Source: Pseudomonas sp. CAN1 (GTDB lineage Bacteria > Pseudomonadota > Gammaproteobacteria > Pseudomonadales > Pseudomonadaceae). From it: a DNA stretch of 43,407 bases. The translations under genes were made by a program, and so were the position numbers. The notes beneath the pieces are model-generated. The model did not search any database, had not been told where the DNA came from, and saw only the letters and a program-made list of their open reading frames with translations. Position 1 is the stretch's first letter. Each line of letters begins with the position of its first letter. Below, in pieces: positions 8,843-17,230 of this stretch. The stretch spans positions 314,840-358,246 of the forward strand of contig NZ_JASMRU010000003.1 in assembly GCF_030462585.1 (NCBI RefSeq), given 5' to 3'.

Positions 8843-11800
8843 CTTGCTTCCTCGGGAATAACTCGCCAGGTCTGGCGCCCGGTGGAGGTGGGACCGGAGC
8901 TGTACATCATGCCGCTGCCCAGGCCGGGGGACGTGTAGATTTCGCCATTGTTAGTGGTGAAGCCACCGGCGCCGGGCTTCTTGTAGCCGGATACCACGAC
9001 GTTTCCGCTGCCATAGGTGTCGCCGTCGCTGATCGTCTTGTCGTTGTTCAAGTCGAACACGTTGTAGCGGGTGCGTCCACCGGTGTAGGGATCAAGGCCG
9101 TAGATCCAGGAGTCGACGCCTTCCTTGCAGGGGTCGGCGTTGGGAGTCAGCGTGTTGGCCAGCAGCGTGGTGCCACGGGTCGCCATCGGGTTGATCATCA
9201 TCTCGCCGCTCAGGGTACTCGAACCGTCGATCTTCAGGTCCAGCACCCAACCCCACTTGCTCACACTGCTGTCGGCAGTGTCAGTGGCGCCAGTGGTATA
9301 CCACTGGATCGAATTCTGGCTGACAGTGCGGATGCCTTCCACGTTGGTGTTGGCAGCAAACGGATTGCTTGCGGCTTCTTCGGTGATGGTCTGGCTGACG
9401 AGGTTGGTGCGAGCCAGTACCGTGGAGGGCGCCGAAGTGCTTTGAGCCCGGGTTTTCCTGTCCCAGATCCCGTAGATGCTCTGTGCACGCGTCGAGTCGA
9501 CGTTGCCGTCGGTGGTCTCGAAATACTTGCCAGTGCCGAAGATCACCAGATAGCCAAGGGTCGTCGGATGGCGTACCAGCGACGGCGCAGCCATGATGGT
9601 CTGCCCGGTTGCGCCGCTGCCGCGACTGTCCTTGGCGGAGTAGATCGGCTTGCCGCCATAGGAAATGGCGAAGTCATTGGCATTGCTCGCCGAGTCGCTG
9701 ATGCCGCCCGTGCCGCGTTTGAACGGATCGGTTCCGGTGCCGTCCCGCGCACTCGCCGGGAACAGATCGAAGCGCCACATGTTGCCCTGCAGGTCGCCTG
9801 CATAGGCATAGTCAGCGACGCCATCACTGTTGTTGTCGGCCAGCTTCACGCTGGACATGCCGTTGGCCTTGGTATTGTCGCCGGTGACGACCAGCTCCCT
9901 GATCATGTCGCCGGTCTGCACGTCGAGAATCATCAGCGAGGCCTTGTCGGCGTCGGTGGCGCTCTGGTTGCCGTAACCATTGCCAGTGACTACTGCCCAT
10001 TTGCCATTGTGCAGGCGGGCGATGGACGGCGTCGGGAAGGTGTAGCCCATGTTGGTGTAAGTGCTGCTGGTGTCGAAGCTCTTCTCCCAGAGCAGGGTGA
10101 TGGCATTGGGATTGGTGATGTCCAGGGCGAACATCGAACGACCGCCAGCGCGCAGGGTGCCGACCAGGACGGTATGCCAGGCATCGCCGTAGTAGACGTC
10201 CGAGACCACCGGAGTGCCGTCCACATAGAACTGGTGAGCGCCGCCCTTGTACTTCTTGGCCGGCAGCTTGTAGAGGTTTTCGATCACTGCCGTAGGCACG
10301 TAAGCGAATACTTCTGCGCCGGTGCGGGTATCGAAGCCGTGCAGCATGCCGTCGTTGCCGCCTACGTAGACCATTGGCCGGCGTGCAGGGTTGGTGCCGT
10401 CAGCGCTATTGGCGGTGCGGAAGGCGGCGTATTTGCTGGTGCCGTCCGTGGTGGCGCCATCGATGGCGTCGGCCAGATAAGCCAGGTACTTGGGCGTTCC
10501 GACCAGGACCGGCGAGGAGTTGATGATGTCGCCGACCACGCTGCTGCGCTCGCGGAACTGGTTGCTGGCGCTGCCCTCGTTGCCCTGGTCACCGCGAACG
10601 TAGGCGACGCGTTGCGCACCGCGGGTATCGGCGGTGGAGTTGGTAGTGTCGTAGTCGCGGTTGAGCAGGGTCTGTTGCGCGGCGCTGAGGTTGTCCCAGG
10701 TGAAGTCCTTCAGCTTGCTGGTGCCGCTGCTGCTGAACATCTTGATATTGCGCCCGGAAGCCTGCACGCCGTTGAGGGTAGTCGCCAGGTCCCAGGACTG
10801 GGTGCGTGCGCCGTTGCCGTCGATGGTGTATTTGATCAGGTTGCCGGACCAGTCCTCGCTGTTGAACTGGGTCTCGTAGACCTCGCGAGTGATGGTGTCC
10901 TCCACCACCGAGGCGGTCACGCCTGGGGCGCTGGCCGAGGCCGTGCGGTTACTGATGCGGTTGATGATGGTGCGGAAGGCTTCGACGATCTTGTCCGGAC
11001 TGTCGGCGCTGAAGAATTCGCCGCGGGAGTTGATCGCGGTGTGCCAGAGGTCGTAGACGTTGTTGGCGCTGTCGGCGCTGGCAGCGGGCCAGGCCGTACC
11101 GTTCTTCAGCGCCGTATAGCCGGCACCGCCATAAGTATCGCCGCTCCAGGGAATGCCAGGTTTGTCCAGGGCGCTGGTCAGGCCCAGCCCGATCGTGTAG
11201 TTGACCAGATGCTGCCAGGTGGCCGGGTCGTTGCGGGGGTCCCAGTATTCGGCAGTGGCATCGCTGGTGTTGGGGGCAACCAGCAGCGGTTTCACATCGT
11301 TGTCCAGATTGGTATTGGCGTCGGTTGCCCAATAATGGAATGCCAGATCCGCCAGGGTGTTCTGTGTGGAGTCGTTGAACGGTGCCTGCTTGCTGTAGGT
11401 CTTGCTGTCGGGCAGCGTGGTGTTGCTCTGGTCAGGTTTGAGCGTTGCACTGGTTGTGCCGTTATCGCCGTTCCACATGCCGTCGGTCATCATGATCTGG
11501 TAACTCGGCCGGCATGCGTAGGTGGGGCTCTGCACGGTCGTGCCACGTCCGCCATTGGCGGTGAATGGGTTGGGATCGTAAGCCCAGGCATCGTTGCTCT
11601 TGAGGAACTCGCCGGCACGGCTCATTGCCTGGCGCAGCGAGGTACCATTGACGAAGGGGACACCAGAGAGCCAGGTGAAGAAGTTGCCGCGGTGCTGGTC
11701 GGAGAACTTGCGGAAGTAGTTCGTGCCGCAGCTGCTGGAGTTCAGCGTCGTACAGTCGTTCAGGGTCTGCCAGGTCAGGCGGATGCTGCTCGGCAGGCTG

Positions 11801-12825
11801 TTGAAGGCCAGGTTGGCGGCGCTCAGCGTGGCCAGCGCACGGGTGCGGTAGAAGGAGTACCAGATGGCGAAGTTCAGGCGCTCGTCAGTGTTGCCGACGC
11901 CGGAGGTTGCGCTCACCGTGACCAGCCGATAGCAGTTGTCATCGGCGGTGCTCGAGGTGCAGCCGGTCAGGGTAGTGTCATAGACGTAGTAGTAAGCCGG
12001 CACTCTGGCCTGAGTCTTGTCAGCGCTCTTGGTCGTAACGGTTGTCGTGGTGGTGGTGCTGGTGGCAACCGTCACCTTGTAGCGCAGGCGGGTGCCACTG
12101 CCGGAGGCATCGCAACGTATGTTGGAGTACGTCGTCGTGGTGCTCGTATCCGTGGTGGTGGTTGATCCGTCGTTGGCAGTCGTCGTATTCGAGTTCGTCG
12201 AGTTGCTCGGCGAAATACTGCCAGGGCAGGTCCGGGAGCTGCTGTCGTAAACGTAGTTGTTATTGGTTGTAGCCGGTGAGGTCGAGCTGTTCTGGCTCAG
12301 TACTTTCGGTGCGAAGTCAGCGTCCGGGTTCTGTACATACTGGCGCCATCCATAGACCGCATCAGTGGCGGTGAAGCTGGTGCTCGGTGCAATCGCGGGA
12401 TCGGAGTTACGCGTCACCCAATACGAACTGCTCAGGTCCGTGGTCCCGGTGCTGGTCTTGAACCCGTTGGAGTAGGCAGCGGTGAACGCGGTGCTGTAGC
12501 CGGGGTTGGCGCGCGAGCCGTCGCTGTTGACCTTGGTGGGAACCAGGTAGGTCACGGCCGGGTTGTAGTACATCGGGTTGAACACCGCTGCCTTGAAGCG
12601 GCGGTAGGCGCCGTTGTCACCCATGCTGTCCGGCGCGAAGGCGTAGCGCATGCTGCCGGAGTCATCAAGGGTGAGGACCAGGTTCGGCGCTACCGACTCC
12701 GAAAGGATCAGTGGCGATTGCGCAATGCTCAGCAGCGTGGCCTGGGCCTGTTGCGTGGCGCTGAACAGAGCGGAGCTCAGCAGCAGGCTGAGTGCGGCCT
12801 TGCGGGAGAAAGTCCTGGTTTTCAT
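8839..12825 (-). CDS. pilY1: Type IV pilus tip adhesin / assembly factor PilY1
   Basis: PilY1 (1328 residues) is the large secreted protein of the pilus tip complex. It has a Sec signal peptide ending near AQA29. A von Willebrand A-like domain follows with the MIDAS motif DxSxS (D54, S56, S58). The C-terminal half is a PilC/PilY beta-propeller with a calcium loop D997-x-N999-x-D1001-x-x-x-D1005 and a second loop-like DLNNDKTISD near the end. An RGD occurs at 744-746 in a family-typical RGDQ context. Residues about 195-270 are a Thr/Ser/Asn-rich linker with runs of threonine. ATG 12825 overlaps the pilX TGA by one base (TGATG); an in-frame TTG just before it is less likely. In P. aeruginosa PilY1 acts in pilus extension, surface sensing and adhesion. 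Confidence 0.95.
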   Translation of the reverse strand: MKTRTFSRKAALSLLLSSALFSATQQAQATLLSIAQSPLILSESVAPNLVLTLDDSGSMRYAFAPDSMGDNGAYRRFKAAVFNPMYYNPAVTYLVPTKVNSDGSRANPGYSTAFTAAYSNGFKTSTGTTDLSSSYWVTRNSDPAIAPSTSFTATDAVYGWRQYVQNPDADFAPKVLSQNSSTSPATTNNNYVYDSSSRTCPGSISPSNSTNSNTTTANDGSTTTTDTSTTTTYSNIRCDASGSGTRLRYKVTVATSTTTTTTVTTKSADKTQARVPAYYYVYDTTLTGCTSSTADDNCYRLVTVSATSGVGNTDERLNFAIWYSFYRTRALATLSAANLAFNSLPSSIRLTWQTLNDCTTLNSSSCGTNYFRKFSDQHRGNFFTWLSGVPFVNGTSLRQAMSRAGEFLKSNDAWAYDPNPFTANGGRGTTVQSPTYACRPSYQIMMTDGMWNGDNGTTSATLKPDQSNTTLPDSKTYSKQAPFNDSTQNTLADLAFHYWATDANTNLDNDVKPLLVAPNTSDATAEYWDPRNDPATWQHLVNYTIGLGLTSALDKPGIPWSGDTYGGAGYTALKNGTAWPAASADSANNVYDLWHTAINSRGEFFSADSPDKIVEAFRTIINRISNRTASASAPGVTASVVEDTITREVYETQFNSEDWSGNLIKYTIDGNGARTQSWDLATTLNGVQASGRNIKMFSSSGTSKLKDFTWDNLSAAQQTLLNRDYDTTNSTADTRGAQRVAYVRGDQGNEGSASNQFRERSSVVGDIINSSPVLVGTPKYLAYLADAIDGATTDGTSKYAAFRTANSADGTNPARRPMVYVGGNDGMLHGFDTRTGAEVFAYVPTAVIENLYKLPAKKYKGGAHQFYVDGTPVVSDVYYGDAWHTVLVGTLRAGGRSMFALDITNPNAITLLWEKSFDTSSTYTNMGYTFPTPSIARLHNGKWAVVTGNGYGNQSATDADKASLMILDVQTGDMIRELVVTGDNTKANGMSSVKLADNNSDGVADYAYAGDLQGNMWRFDLFPASARDGTGTDPFKRGTGGISDSASNANDFAISYGGKPIYSAKDSRGSGATGQTIMAAPSLVRHPTTLGYLVIFGTGKYFETTDGNVDSTRAQSIYGIWDRKTRAQSTSAPSTVLARTNLVSQTITEEAASNPFAANTNVEGIRTVSQNSIQWYTTGATDTADSSVSKWGWVLDLKIDGSSTLSGEMMINPMATRGTTLLANTLTPNADPCKEGVDSWIYGLDPYTGGRTRYNVFDLNNDKTISDGDTYGSGNVVVSGYKKPGAGGFTTNNGEIYTSPGLGSGMMYSSGPTSTGRQTWRVIPEEAR

Positions 12826-13427
12826 CAACGGTCACCGTTGTCGAAGAGTTTTGCGGTGGTCGAACGCAGGTAGGTGGCGTTGCTGGTGGCCGTGGTGGTG
12901 GCCTTGGCGTTGACTTCGTAACGGAAGGTGCCGGTCTGGTTCATCATGTTGCCGTATTCGGGGTTCTCCGCTTCGCCTGATTCGGCGCCGCCCGGAGCGG
13001 GCAGGGCGTACCACAGCACGGGGACGGTGCTGTCTGGCTGGGTACCGTCCTTGGGGTAGTAGGCGCGCGAGAGGTTGGCAGTGCCAAACAACAGCGAGTA
13101 GGTCGCGGCGTTATTTCGAAGCGTCAGCAAGCACGGGTCCGGCACTGCGCCCGCCGCTGCCGCCGCGCAGGTACTGGTCGGCTCCAGCGGCCGCAGCCGG
13201 TTGACCATGGAGTACTCACCGTCGCGCAAACCAGCCTCGGCGCTGTTGGCCAGGCGTTGCTGCTCGACGAAATTGGCGGTGATGCGCGACTCAAGCGCGA
13301 CTTCGCGAGTGCTGGAGAGCGCCAGGATGGTGACCAGCAGGAGGATGATCAGCGCGATGAACAACGACGCGCCTTTCTGCTTTTGCCGCGAGCCTGAAGA
13401 GGTGTGATGGGGCCGGGCGGTCATCAT
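12825..13427 (-). CDS. pilX: Type IV pilus minor pilin PilX (GspK-like)
   Basis: The 200-residue prepilin starts MMTARPHH; the cleavage site is KG19^ASLFIALIILLLV, followed by a long hydrophobic helix and the polar TREVALESRITANFVEQQRLANSAEAGLRDGE typical of PilX. Mature position 5 is isoleucine instead of glutamate, as I would expect for the GspK-type pilin at the very tip. ATG 13427 overlaps the pilW stop by 4 bp (ATGA); the open frame upstream lies inside pilW. PilX is thought to sit with PilV, PilW and PilY1 at the top of the priming complex. The globular part has an alanine-rich cysteine-containing loop (STCAAAAAGAVPDPC) that probably closes a disulfide. Confidence 0.93.
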   Translation of the reverse strand: MMTARPHHTSSGSRQKQKGASLFIALIILLLVTILALSSTREVALESRITANFVEQQRLANSAEAGLRDGEYSMVNRLRPLEPTSTCAAAAAGAVPDPCLLTLRNNAATYSLLFGTANLSRAYYPKDGTQPDSTVPVLWYALPAPGGAESGEAENPEYGNMMNQTGTFRYEVNAKATTTATSNATYLRSTTAKLFDNGDR

Positions 13428-14239
13428 GGCGTAAGGTTCCTGAGGGTGACGGTGTTCTGGCTGAACTGGTAGAGCTGGCTCTTGTCGGCGTTTTTCAGCG
13501 CAGTAACTTCGGCTGCAGTGGCGCCGCTGTAGTTCTTCCAATTCAACAGGGCGTCGTCGACGGAACTGGCATCACGCACATAGTTGCCGGTGCTGCGGGT
13601 CAGGGTGACGAAGCGTACCGCCAGGATCGGCTGGGTTGTCGTAGGACTGGCCAGGTACTGCGTGACGTTGCGTGGACTGGCTGCGCTGCCCACGCCGAAG
13701 ATGAAACGCAGGTCAGCCAGGCCGCCCATCATCACCGCATCCTTGGGCTGGCCTCCGCTGACCTGACGCGTGCAGACGAGGTTGTTGTTGGCGCTGTCGA
13801 ACCAGATGCGCTCAATGAAGTTCTCGGTCGACTTGGTGTAAGGCGAGGTGAAATTGGCAGCCGTACCAACGGCAGTGCCCTGGCAGTCACGATCATTGCT
13901 ATCGCGAGGCTGATAGCGGATGCACACCGATGTGGCGCTGATGCGCATCACGGTCTGGCCGGTGGTGAAGTTGCAGCCAGACAGGTTCTCGGCCGGGAAG
14001 GCATTTTCCATCGGCTCATCGGGGCGGCGACGGTAGCCCGCCTTGGCCAGTTCCTGTTGCAGGAAGATCAGCGCATAACGCGAGCCCTCCTGGTTCTCCG
14101 ACTGGCTCTGCTGGAAGCTGTAGCTGCGCTTGTTGTCGATGTAGATCTGCGTCACCCCGATGATCAGAAAGCTGCTGATGGCAAGTGCCACCATCAGTTC
14201 GATCATCGACAGGCCGCGCTGCAGGTATCGATTATTCAT
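13424..14239 (-). CDS. pilW: Type IV pilus minor pilin PilW
   Basis: The 271-residue prepilin begins MNNRYLQRG9^LSMIELMVALAISSF with mature E5 conserved. The following FLIIGVTQIYIDNKRSYSFQQSQSENQEGSRYALIFLQQELAKAGYRRR is the typical GspJ/PilW N-terminal helix. The size is large for a minor pilin, as usual for PilW. An AGGA Shine-Dalgarno is 7 bases upstream of the ATG. It lies 9 bp after pilV and overlaps pilX by 4 bp. PilW, PilV and PilX form the core subcomplex that recruits PilY1 and primes pilus assembly (known for P. aeruginosa). The C-terminal half is likely strain-variable and I see no further motif in it. Confidence 0.94.
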   Translation of the reverse strand: MNNRYLQRGLSMIELMVALAISSFLIIGVTQIYIDNKRSYSFQQSQSENQEGSRYALIFLQQELAKAGYRRRPDEPMENAFPAENLSGCNFTTGQTVMRISATSVCIRYQPRDSNDRDCQGTAVGTAANFTSPYTKSTENFIERIWFDSANNNLVCTRQVSGGQPKDAVMMGGLADLRFIFGVGSAASPRNVTQYLASPTTTQPILAVRFVTLTRSTGNYVRDASSVDDALLNWKNYSGATAAEVTALKNADKSQLYQFSQNTVTLRNLTP

Positions 14240-14248
14240 CGCGAGTTC

Positions 14249-14749
14249 CTAGATTTCCGTACGCAGGCGGTAGTAACAGGTGGTGGCCGTGCTGTTATCC
14301 ATGCACTCACCAGCCTTCACCGTCCAGGCCAGTTGGATCTCCACAGCCGAGCCGTTGCCACAGCTGTTGGCATTGAGAGAGCGGCAGACGTAGAAGTCGC
14401 TGGTGAGCAGCGAACTCGCCCCTGGCAGCAGCTTGCCGGCCTTCTGCCCCCAGCAGGCCAGTTGCTCGGCTGGGACGTTGGTCGTGCTACTGCATCCCGC
14501 GGAGGGGGCATCGGGGAATGCGCTGTTGGCGGCCTTGTAGAATCCCGAACTGGCTGGCAGGCCGGTGGGATTGGCGCGAATCATCTCCATCAAATCATTG
14601 GCCAGTGCGGCAGCGGTATTGCGTTGCACCGAGTCCTGCGTGTAATTCACGGTCCGACCTTGCAGGGCGACCATGCCCAGTACGCCGATGCAGACCAGCA
14701 CCAGCGTAATCAGCACTTCGATCATGCTGAAGCCGCGTGTTTTCTTCAT
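14249..14749 (-). CDS. pilV: Type IV pilus minor pilin PilV
   Basis: The 166-residue prepilin starts MKKTRG6^FSMIEVLITLVLVCIGVLGMVALQGR, a GspI-like minor pilin with mature E5. I chose ATG 14749 because TGAGG lies 6 bases upstream; a GTG at 14761 that overlaps the fimU stop as GTGA is a possible alternative and would add MRFT. Conserved features after the helix are TAAALANDLMEMIRANP and several cysteines (SAGCSS, LACWGQ, YVCRS, ECMDN, TTCYY). It is a partner of PilW, PilX and PilY1 in the tip complex, and also affects signalling through PilY1 in P. aeruginosa (known). It is second in the operon. Confidence 0.93.
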   Translation of the reverse strand: MKKTRGFSMIEVLITLVLVCIGVLGMVALQGRTVNYTQDSVQRNTAAALANDLMEMIRANPTGLPASSGFYKAANSAFPDAPSAGCSSTTNVPAEQLACWGQKAGKLLPGASSLLTSDFYVCRSLNANSCGNGSAVEIQLAWTVKAGECMDNSTATTCYYRLRTEI

Positions 14750-14757
14750 CGTGAACC

Positions 14758-15249
14758 TCACGAGGCAGTGCAGGAGCTCAGGGCGGCAGTGCCATCCTTG
14801 CCCTGGGCGTTGAGTCGAACGAATCCGCTGGTCTGGACACTCAGCTTGTAGCCGGTGGCTGCCGCGTTGTTGGTGCAGGCAACCAGGCTGGCGGTGGCGC
14901 TGGCAGTGCCGTTGGATCGGAAAGTGAGGCTGGTCACCGTGGCGGATATGGTCACGCTGCTGGGGGGGGTGAACGACCGGAGGACGGTTGCATTGGCGTC
15001 AGTGCAGCTCTTGCGCACAGACCAGACACCGCTGCTGACACAGATGTTCATGCTCTGGTTGTTCTGGACGGCGATGCTTCGCGCGTACTGAATCAGGCTA
15101 ACCAGCTCGTTGCTGGCGGATTGCAGGCGGGAGTTGGTAAGAGAAGTGTTGAAGCTCGGCAGCGCGATGCTGGCAAAAATTGCCAGTAGCACTACCACAA
15201 TCATCAACTCTATCAGCGTAAACCCCGCCGATGCCTTGGGCCGCGACAT
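14758..15249 (-). CDS. fimU: Type IV pilus minor pilin FimU (GspH-like)
   Basis: The 163-residue prepilin begins MSRPKASAG9^FTLIELMIVVVLLAIFASIALPSF with mature E5. The body SNELVSLIQYARSIAVQNNQSMNICVS is the GspH/FimT-family pattern. Start ATG 15249 has GAGG 9 bases upstream; a GTG 15 bases earlier is possible. FimU connects the PilV-W-X-Y1 complex to the shaft. It is the first gene of the six-gene operon fimU-pilV-pilW-pilX-pilY1-pilE, which is controlled in P. aeruginosa by the AlgZ/AlgR system; an AlgR-like site lies 74 bp upstream here. Confidence 0.92.
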   Translation of the reverse strand: MSRPKASAGFTLIELMIVVVLLAIFASIALPSFNTSLTNSRLQSASNELVSLIQYARSIAVQNNQSMNICVSSGVWSVRKSCTDANATVLRSFTPPSSVTISATVTSLTFRSNGTASATASLVACTNNAAATGYKLSVQTSGFVRLNAQGKDGTAALSSCTAS

Positions 15250-15322
15250 AGGCGCATTCCTCACATTTTCGATAGCGGCAATGCTGCCCGTTCTTGTGGG
15301 AAATGTCCTTTTTCTATGGATG

Positions 15323-15332
15323 ACCGTTCGCG
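15323..15332 (+). promoter_or_regulatory. Candidate AlgR binding site upstream of fimU
   Basis: ACCGTTCGCG matches 8 of 10 bases of the AlgR consensus ACCGTTCGTC as I remember it from algD. It lies 74 bp upstream of the fimU start in the gap between fimT and fimU, on the strand opposite the operon. AlgR is known to activate this operon in P. aeruginosa. Short motif, so the call rests partly on context. Confidence 0.5.
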
Positions 15333-15400
15333 ATACGGCGATATCCGGTCACGGCTGTGAAGGATGTGTGAAGCCCATCGCAGAGGGAGTGAGAGGTCGG

Positions 15401-15913
15401 TCAGCGCGGGCAGAGAGTCTCGGTCGCGCCACTCTCGGTGCGAATGCGGCCGGCCTTGTTGATCACGATGCGAAAACTGCTATCGCCGTCGCCGCAGAGG
15501 GTGAGCGTGCCGGAGTGAAAGGCGCCGTTGGGCTGGATGCTGTTGCCGCGTGAGGTGAAGTGGATGTAGCGGCGCGAGGTGCTGTCGGTCTGGATCTGTC
15601 GAATACCCAGCGGTCCATGGATGATGAGCGGTGGATTGGCCGGAGCGCGTACACCACGATTGTCCGGGTCGACGAAGACCTCCCAGCCCGAGGTCCAGTT
15701 GCCTTCCAGCGGTGCGATGGTCAGTGGTTGCCCGCTGTGCACGGCGGATTCGCGGGCGAAATCCAGTGTGCTGCGCAAGTCCTGGGTGGCGGTGCTCGCC
15801 TTGTGGTTGCTCAGCAGTTCGCTGAAGGACGGCGCGGCAATCGACAGGGCGATGGCCAGGATCGCGACGGTGAAGAGCAGTTCGACCAGCGTGACGCCCC
15901 GATTCCTCGGCAT
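15401..15913 (-). CDS. fimT: Pilin-like DNA-uptake protein FimT
   Basis: The 170-residue prepilin begins MPRNRG6^VTLVELLFTVAILAIALSIAAPSFSELL with mature E5 and a GspH-type body (ATQDLRSTLDFARESAVHSGQ). Near the C-terminus it has GRIR in NKAGRIRTESG, which fits the GRxR motif described for FimT as the DNA-contacting element in natural transformation, and a C-terminal LCPR with a partner cysteine in LTLCGDG. It lies 151 bp upstream of fimU on the same strand. FimT is not required for pilus assembly in P. aeruginosa, where FimU is the functional homologue in assembly (known). Confidence 0.92.
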   Translation of the reverse strand: MPRNRGVTLVELLFTVAILAIALSIAAPSFSELLSNHKASTATQDLRSTLDFARESAVHSGQPLTIAPLEGNWTSGWEVFVDPDNRGVRAPANPPLIIHGPLGIRQIQTDSTSRRYIHFTSRGNSIQPNGAFHSGTLTLCGDGDSSFRIVINKAGRIRTESGATETLCPR

Positions 15914-16107
15914 GCCTGGCTCCCGGTTGAGTGAGGTGCCGGGAAGTATTGGTCGGGAGGCGACGAATGCCCTTATTCGAGTTGGACGGCGCTTGTAGGA
16001 GCGGTCCGATGCCGCAGCGACTTCTGTCGTGCTCCGTCGTGGGTTCTTGCCCGGTATAGTGTGCGGCTGGCGATTGGCCTTGGATTTCCTTCAGTGGTGG
16101 GCGTGGT

Positions 16108-17217
16108 ATGCCGGATGTGATCGTTGTGGGTGGTGGGGTAGTCGGCATGCTGACTGCCTGGACGCTGGGACAGGCGGGGGCCGAGGTGGTCCTGCTGGAG
16201 CGCGGCGAGACCGGGCGCGAGGCGTCCTGGGCCGGAGGCGGTATCGTTTCGCCGCTCTATCCCTGGCGCTACAGCGCGGCCGTGGCCAACCTGGCGCACT
16301 GGTCGCAGGACTTCTATCCGCTGCTGGGCGAGCGGCTGCTCGCCGATACCGGCCTCGATCCGGAAGTGCATGTCACCGGCCTGTACTGGCTCGATCTCGA
16401 CGATCAGGTCGAGGCGCTGGCCTGGGCGCGGGCTCACGGTCGACCGCTGGCCGAAGTGGATATCTCGGCGGTGCACGACGCCGTTCCGGTGCTGGGCGAA
16501 GGCTTCGGCCGCGCCGTCTACATGTCTGGCGTGGCCAACGTGCGCAACCCGCGCCTGGCCAAGTCGCTGCGCGAGGCGCTGGTACGGCTGCCGAATGTCA
16601 GCGTGCACGAGCAGGCCGAGGTGACCGGCTTCGTACAGGACGGTGATCAGGTGCGCGGCGTACGCACGGCGCAGGGTGATTTCAGCGCGGATGCCGTGGT
16701 GCTGGCTGCCGGTGCCTGGAGCGGCCGGATGCTGGCACAGCTCGGCCTGGAGCTGCCGGTGGAGCCGGTGAAGGGGCAGATGATTCTCTATCGCTGCGCG
16801 CCTGATTTCCTGTCCAGCATGGTCCTGGCGAAGGGGCGTTACGCGATTCCCCGCCGCGACGGGCACATCCTGATCGGCAGCACTCTGGAGCACGCCGGTT
16901 TCGACAAGACGCCGTCAGATGAGGCTCTGGCAAGCCTGCGAGCGTCGGCGGAGGAGCTGATTCCCGCGCTGGCGGGGATGGAGCCGGTCAAGCACTGGGC
17001 CGGCCTGCGTCCGGGCTCGCCCCAGGGGATTCCGTTCATTGGCGAGGTGCCGGGGCATCGCGGCCTGTGGCTGAACACCGGGCATTACCGCAACGGGCTG
17101 GTGCTGGCGCCGGCGTCCTGCCAGTTGCTGGCGGACCTGATGCAGCAGCGTCAGCCGATCATCGAGGCGGCGCCTTACGCGCCCGAAGGGCGCCTGGTGG
17201 CGACGCCCATCGTCTGA
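16108..17217 (+). CDS. thiO: Glycine oxidase ThiO (FAD-dependent D-amino-acid oxidase family)
   Basis: The 369-residue flavoprotein begins MPDVIVVGGGVVGMLTAWTLG, a Rossmann FAD-binding fold of the DAO family, and has EASWAGGGIVSPLYPWRY near residues 34-51. C-terminal motifs are WAGLRPGSPQGIPFIGEV and NTGHYRNGLVLAPAS, typical of ThiO. ThiO oxidises glycine to dehydroglycine for the thiazole ring of thiamine in aerobes. It stands alone among pilus genes, between fimT and pilR, as in P. aeruginosa. The gap to the convergent pilR stop is only 13 bp with no terminator. An assignment to a general D-amino-acid oxidase cannot be excluded by sequence reading. Confidence 0.88.
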   Translation: MPDVIVVGGGVVGMLTAWTLGQAGAEVVLLERGETGREASWAGGGIVSPLYPWRYSAAVANLAHWSQDFYPLLGERLLADTGLDPEVHVTGLYWLDLDDQVEALAWARAHGRPLAEVDISAVHDAVPVLGEGFGRAVYMSGVANVRNPRLAKSLREALVRLPNVSVHEQAEVTGFVQDGDQVRGVRTAQGDFSADAVVLAAGAWSGRMLAQLGLELPVEPVKGQMILYRCAPDFLSSMVLAKGRYAIPRRDGHILIGSTLEHAGFDKTPSDEALASLRASAEELIPALAGMEPVKHWAGLRPGSPQGIPFIGEVPGHRGLWLNTGHYRNGLVLAPASCQLLADLMQQRQPIIEAAPYAPEGRLVATPIV

Positions 17218-17230
17218 GGTCGAGCGGGGA

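Noticed and set aside
9442-12165. 907-codon plus-strand frame opposite pilY1
   Set aside because: Shadow of the pilY1 coding strand; no domain, and Val/Gly/Ala-rich composition.
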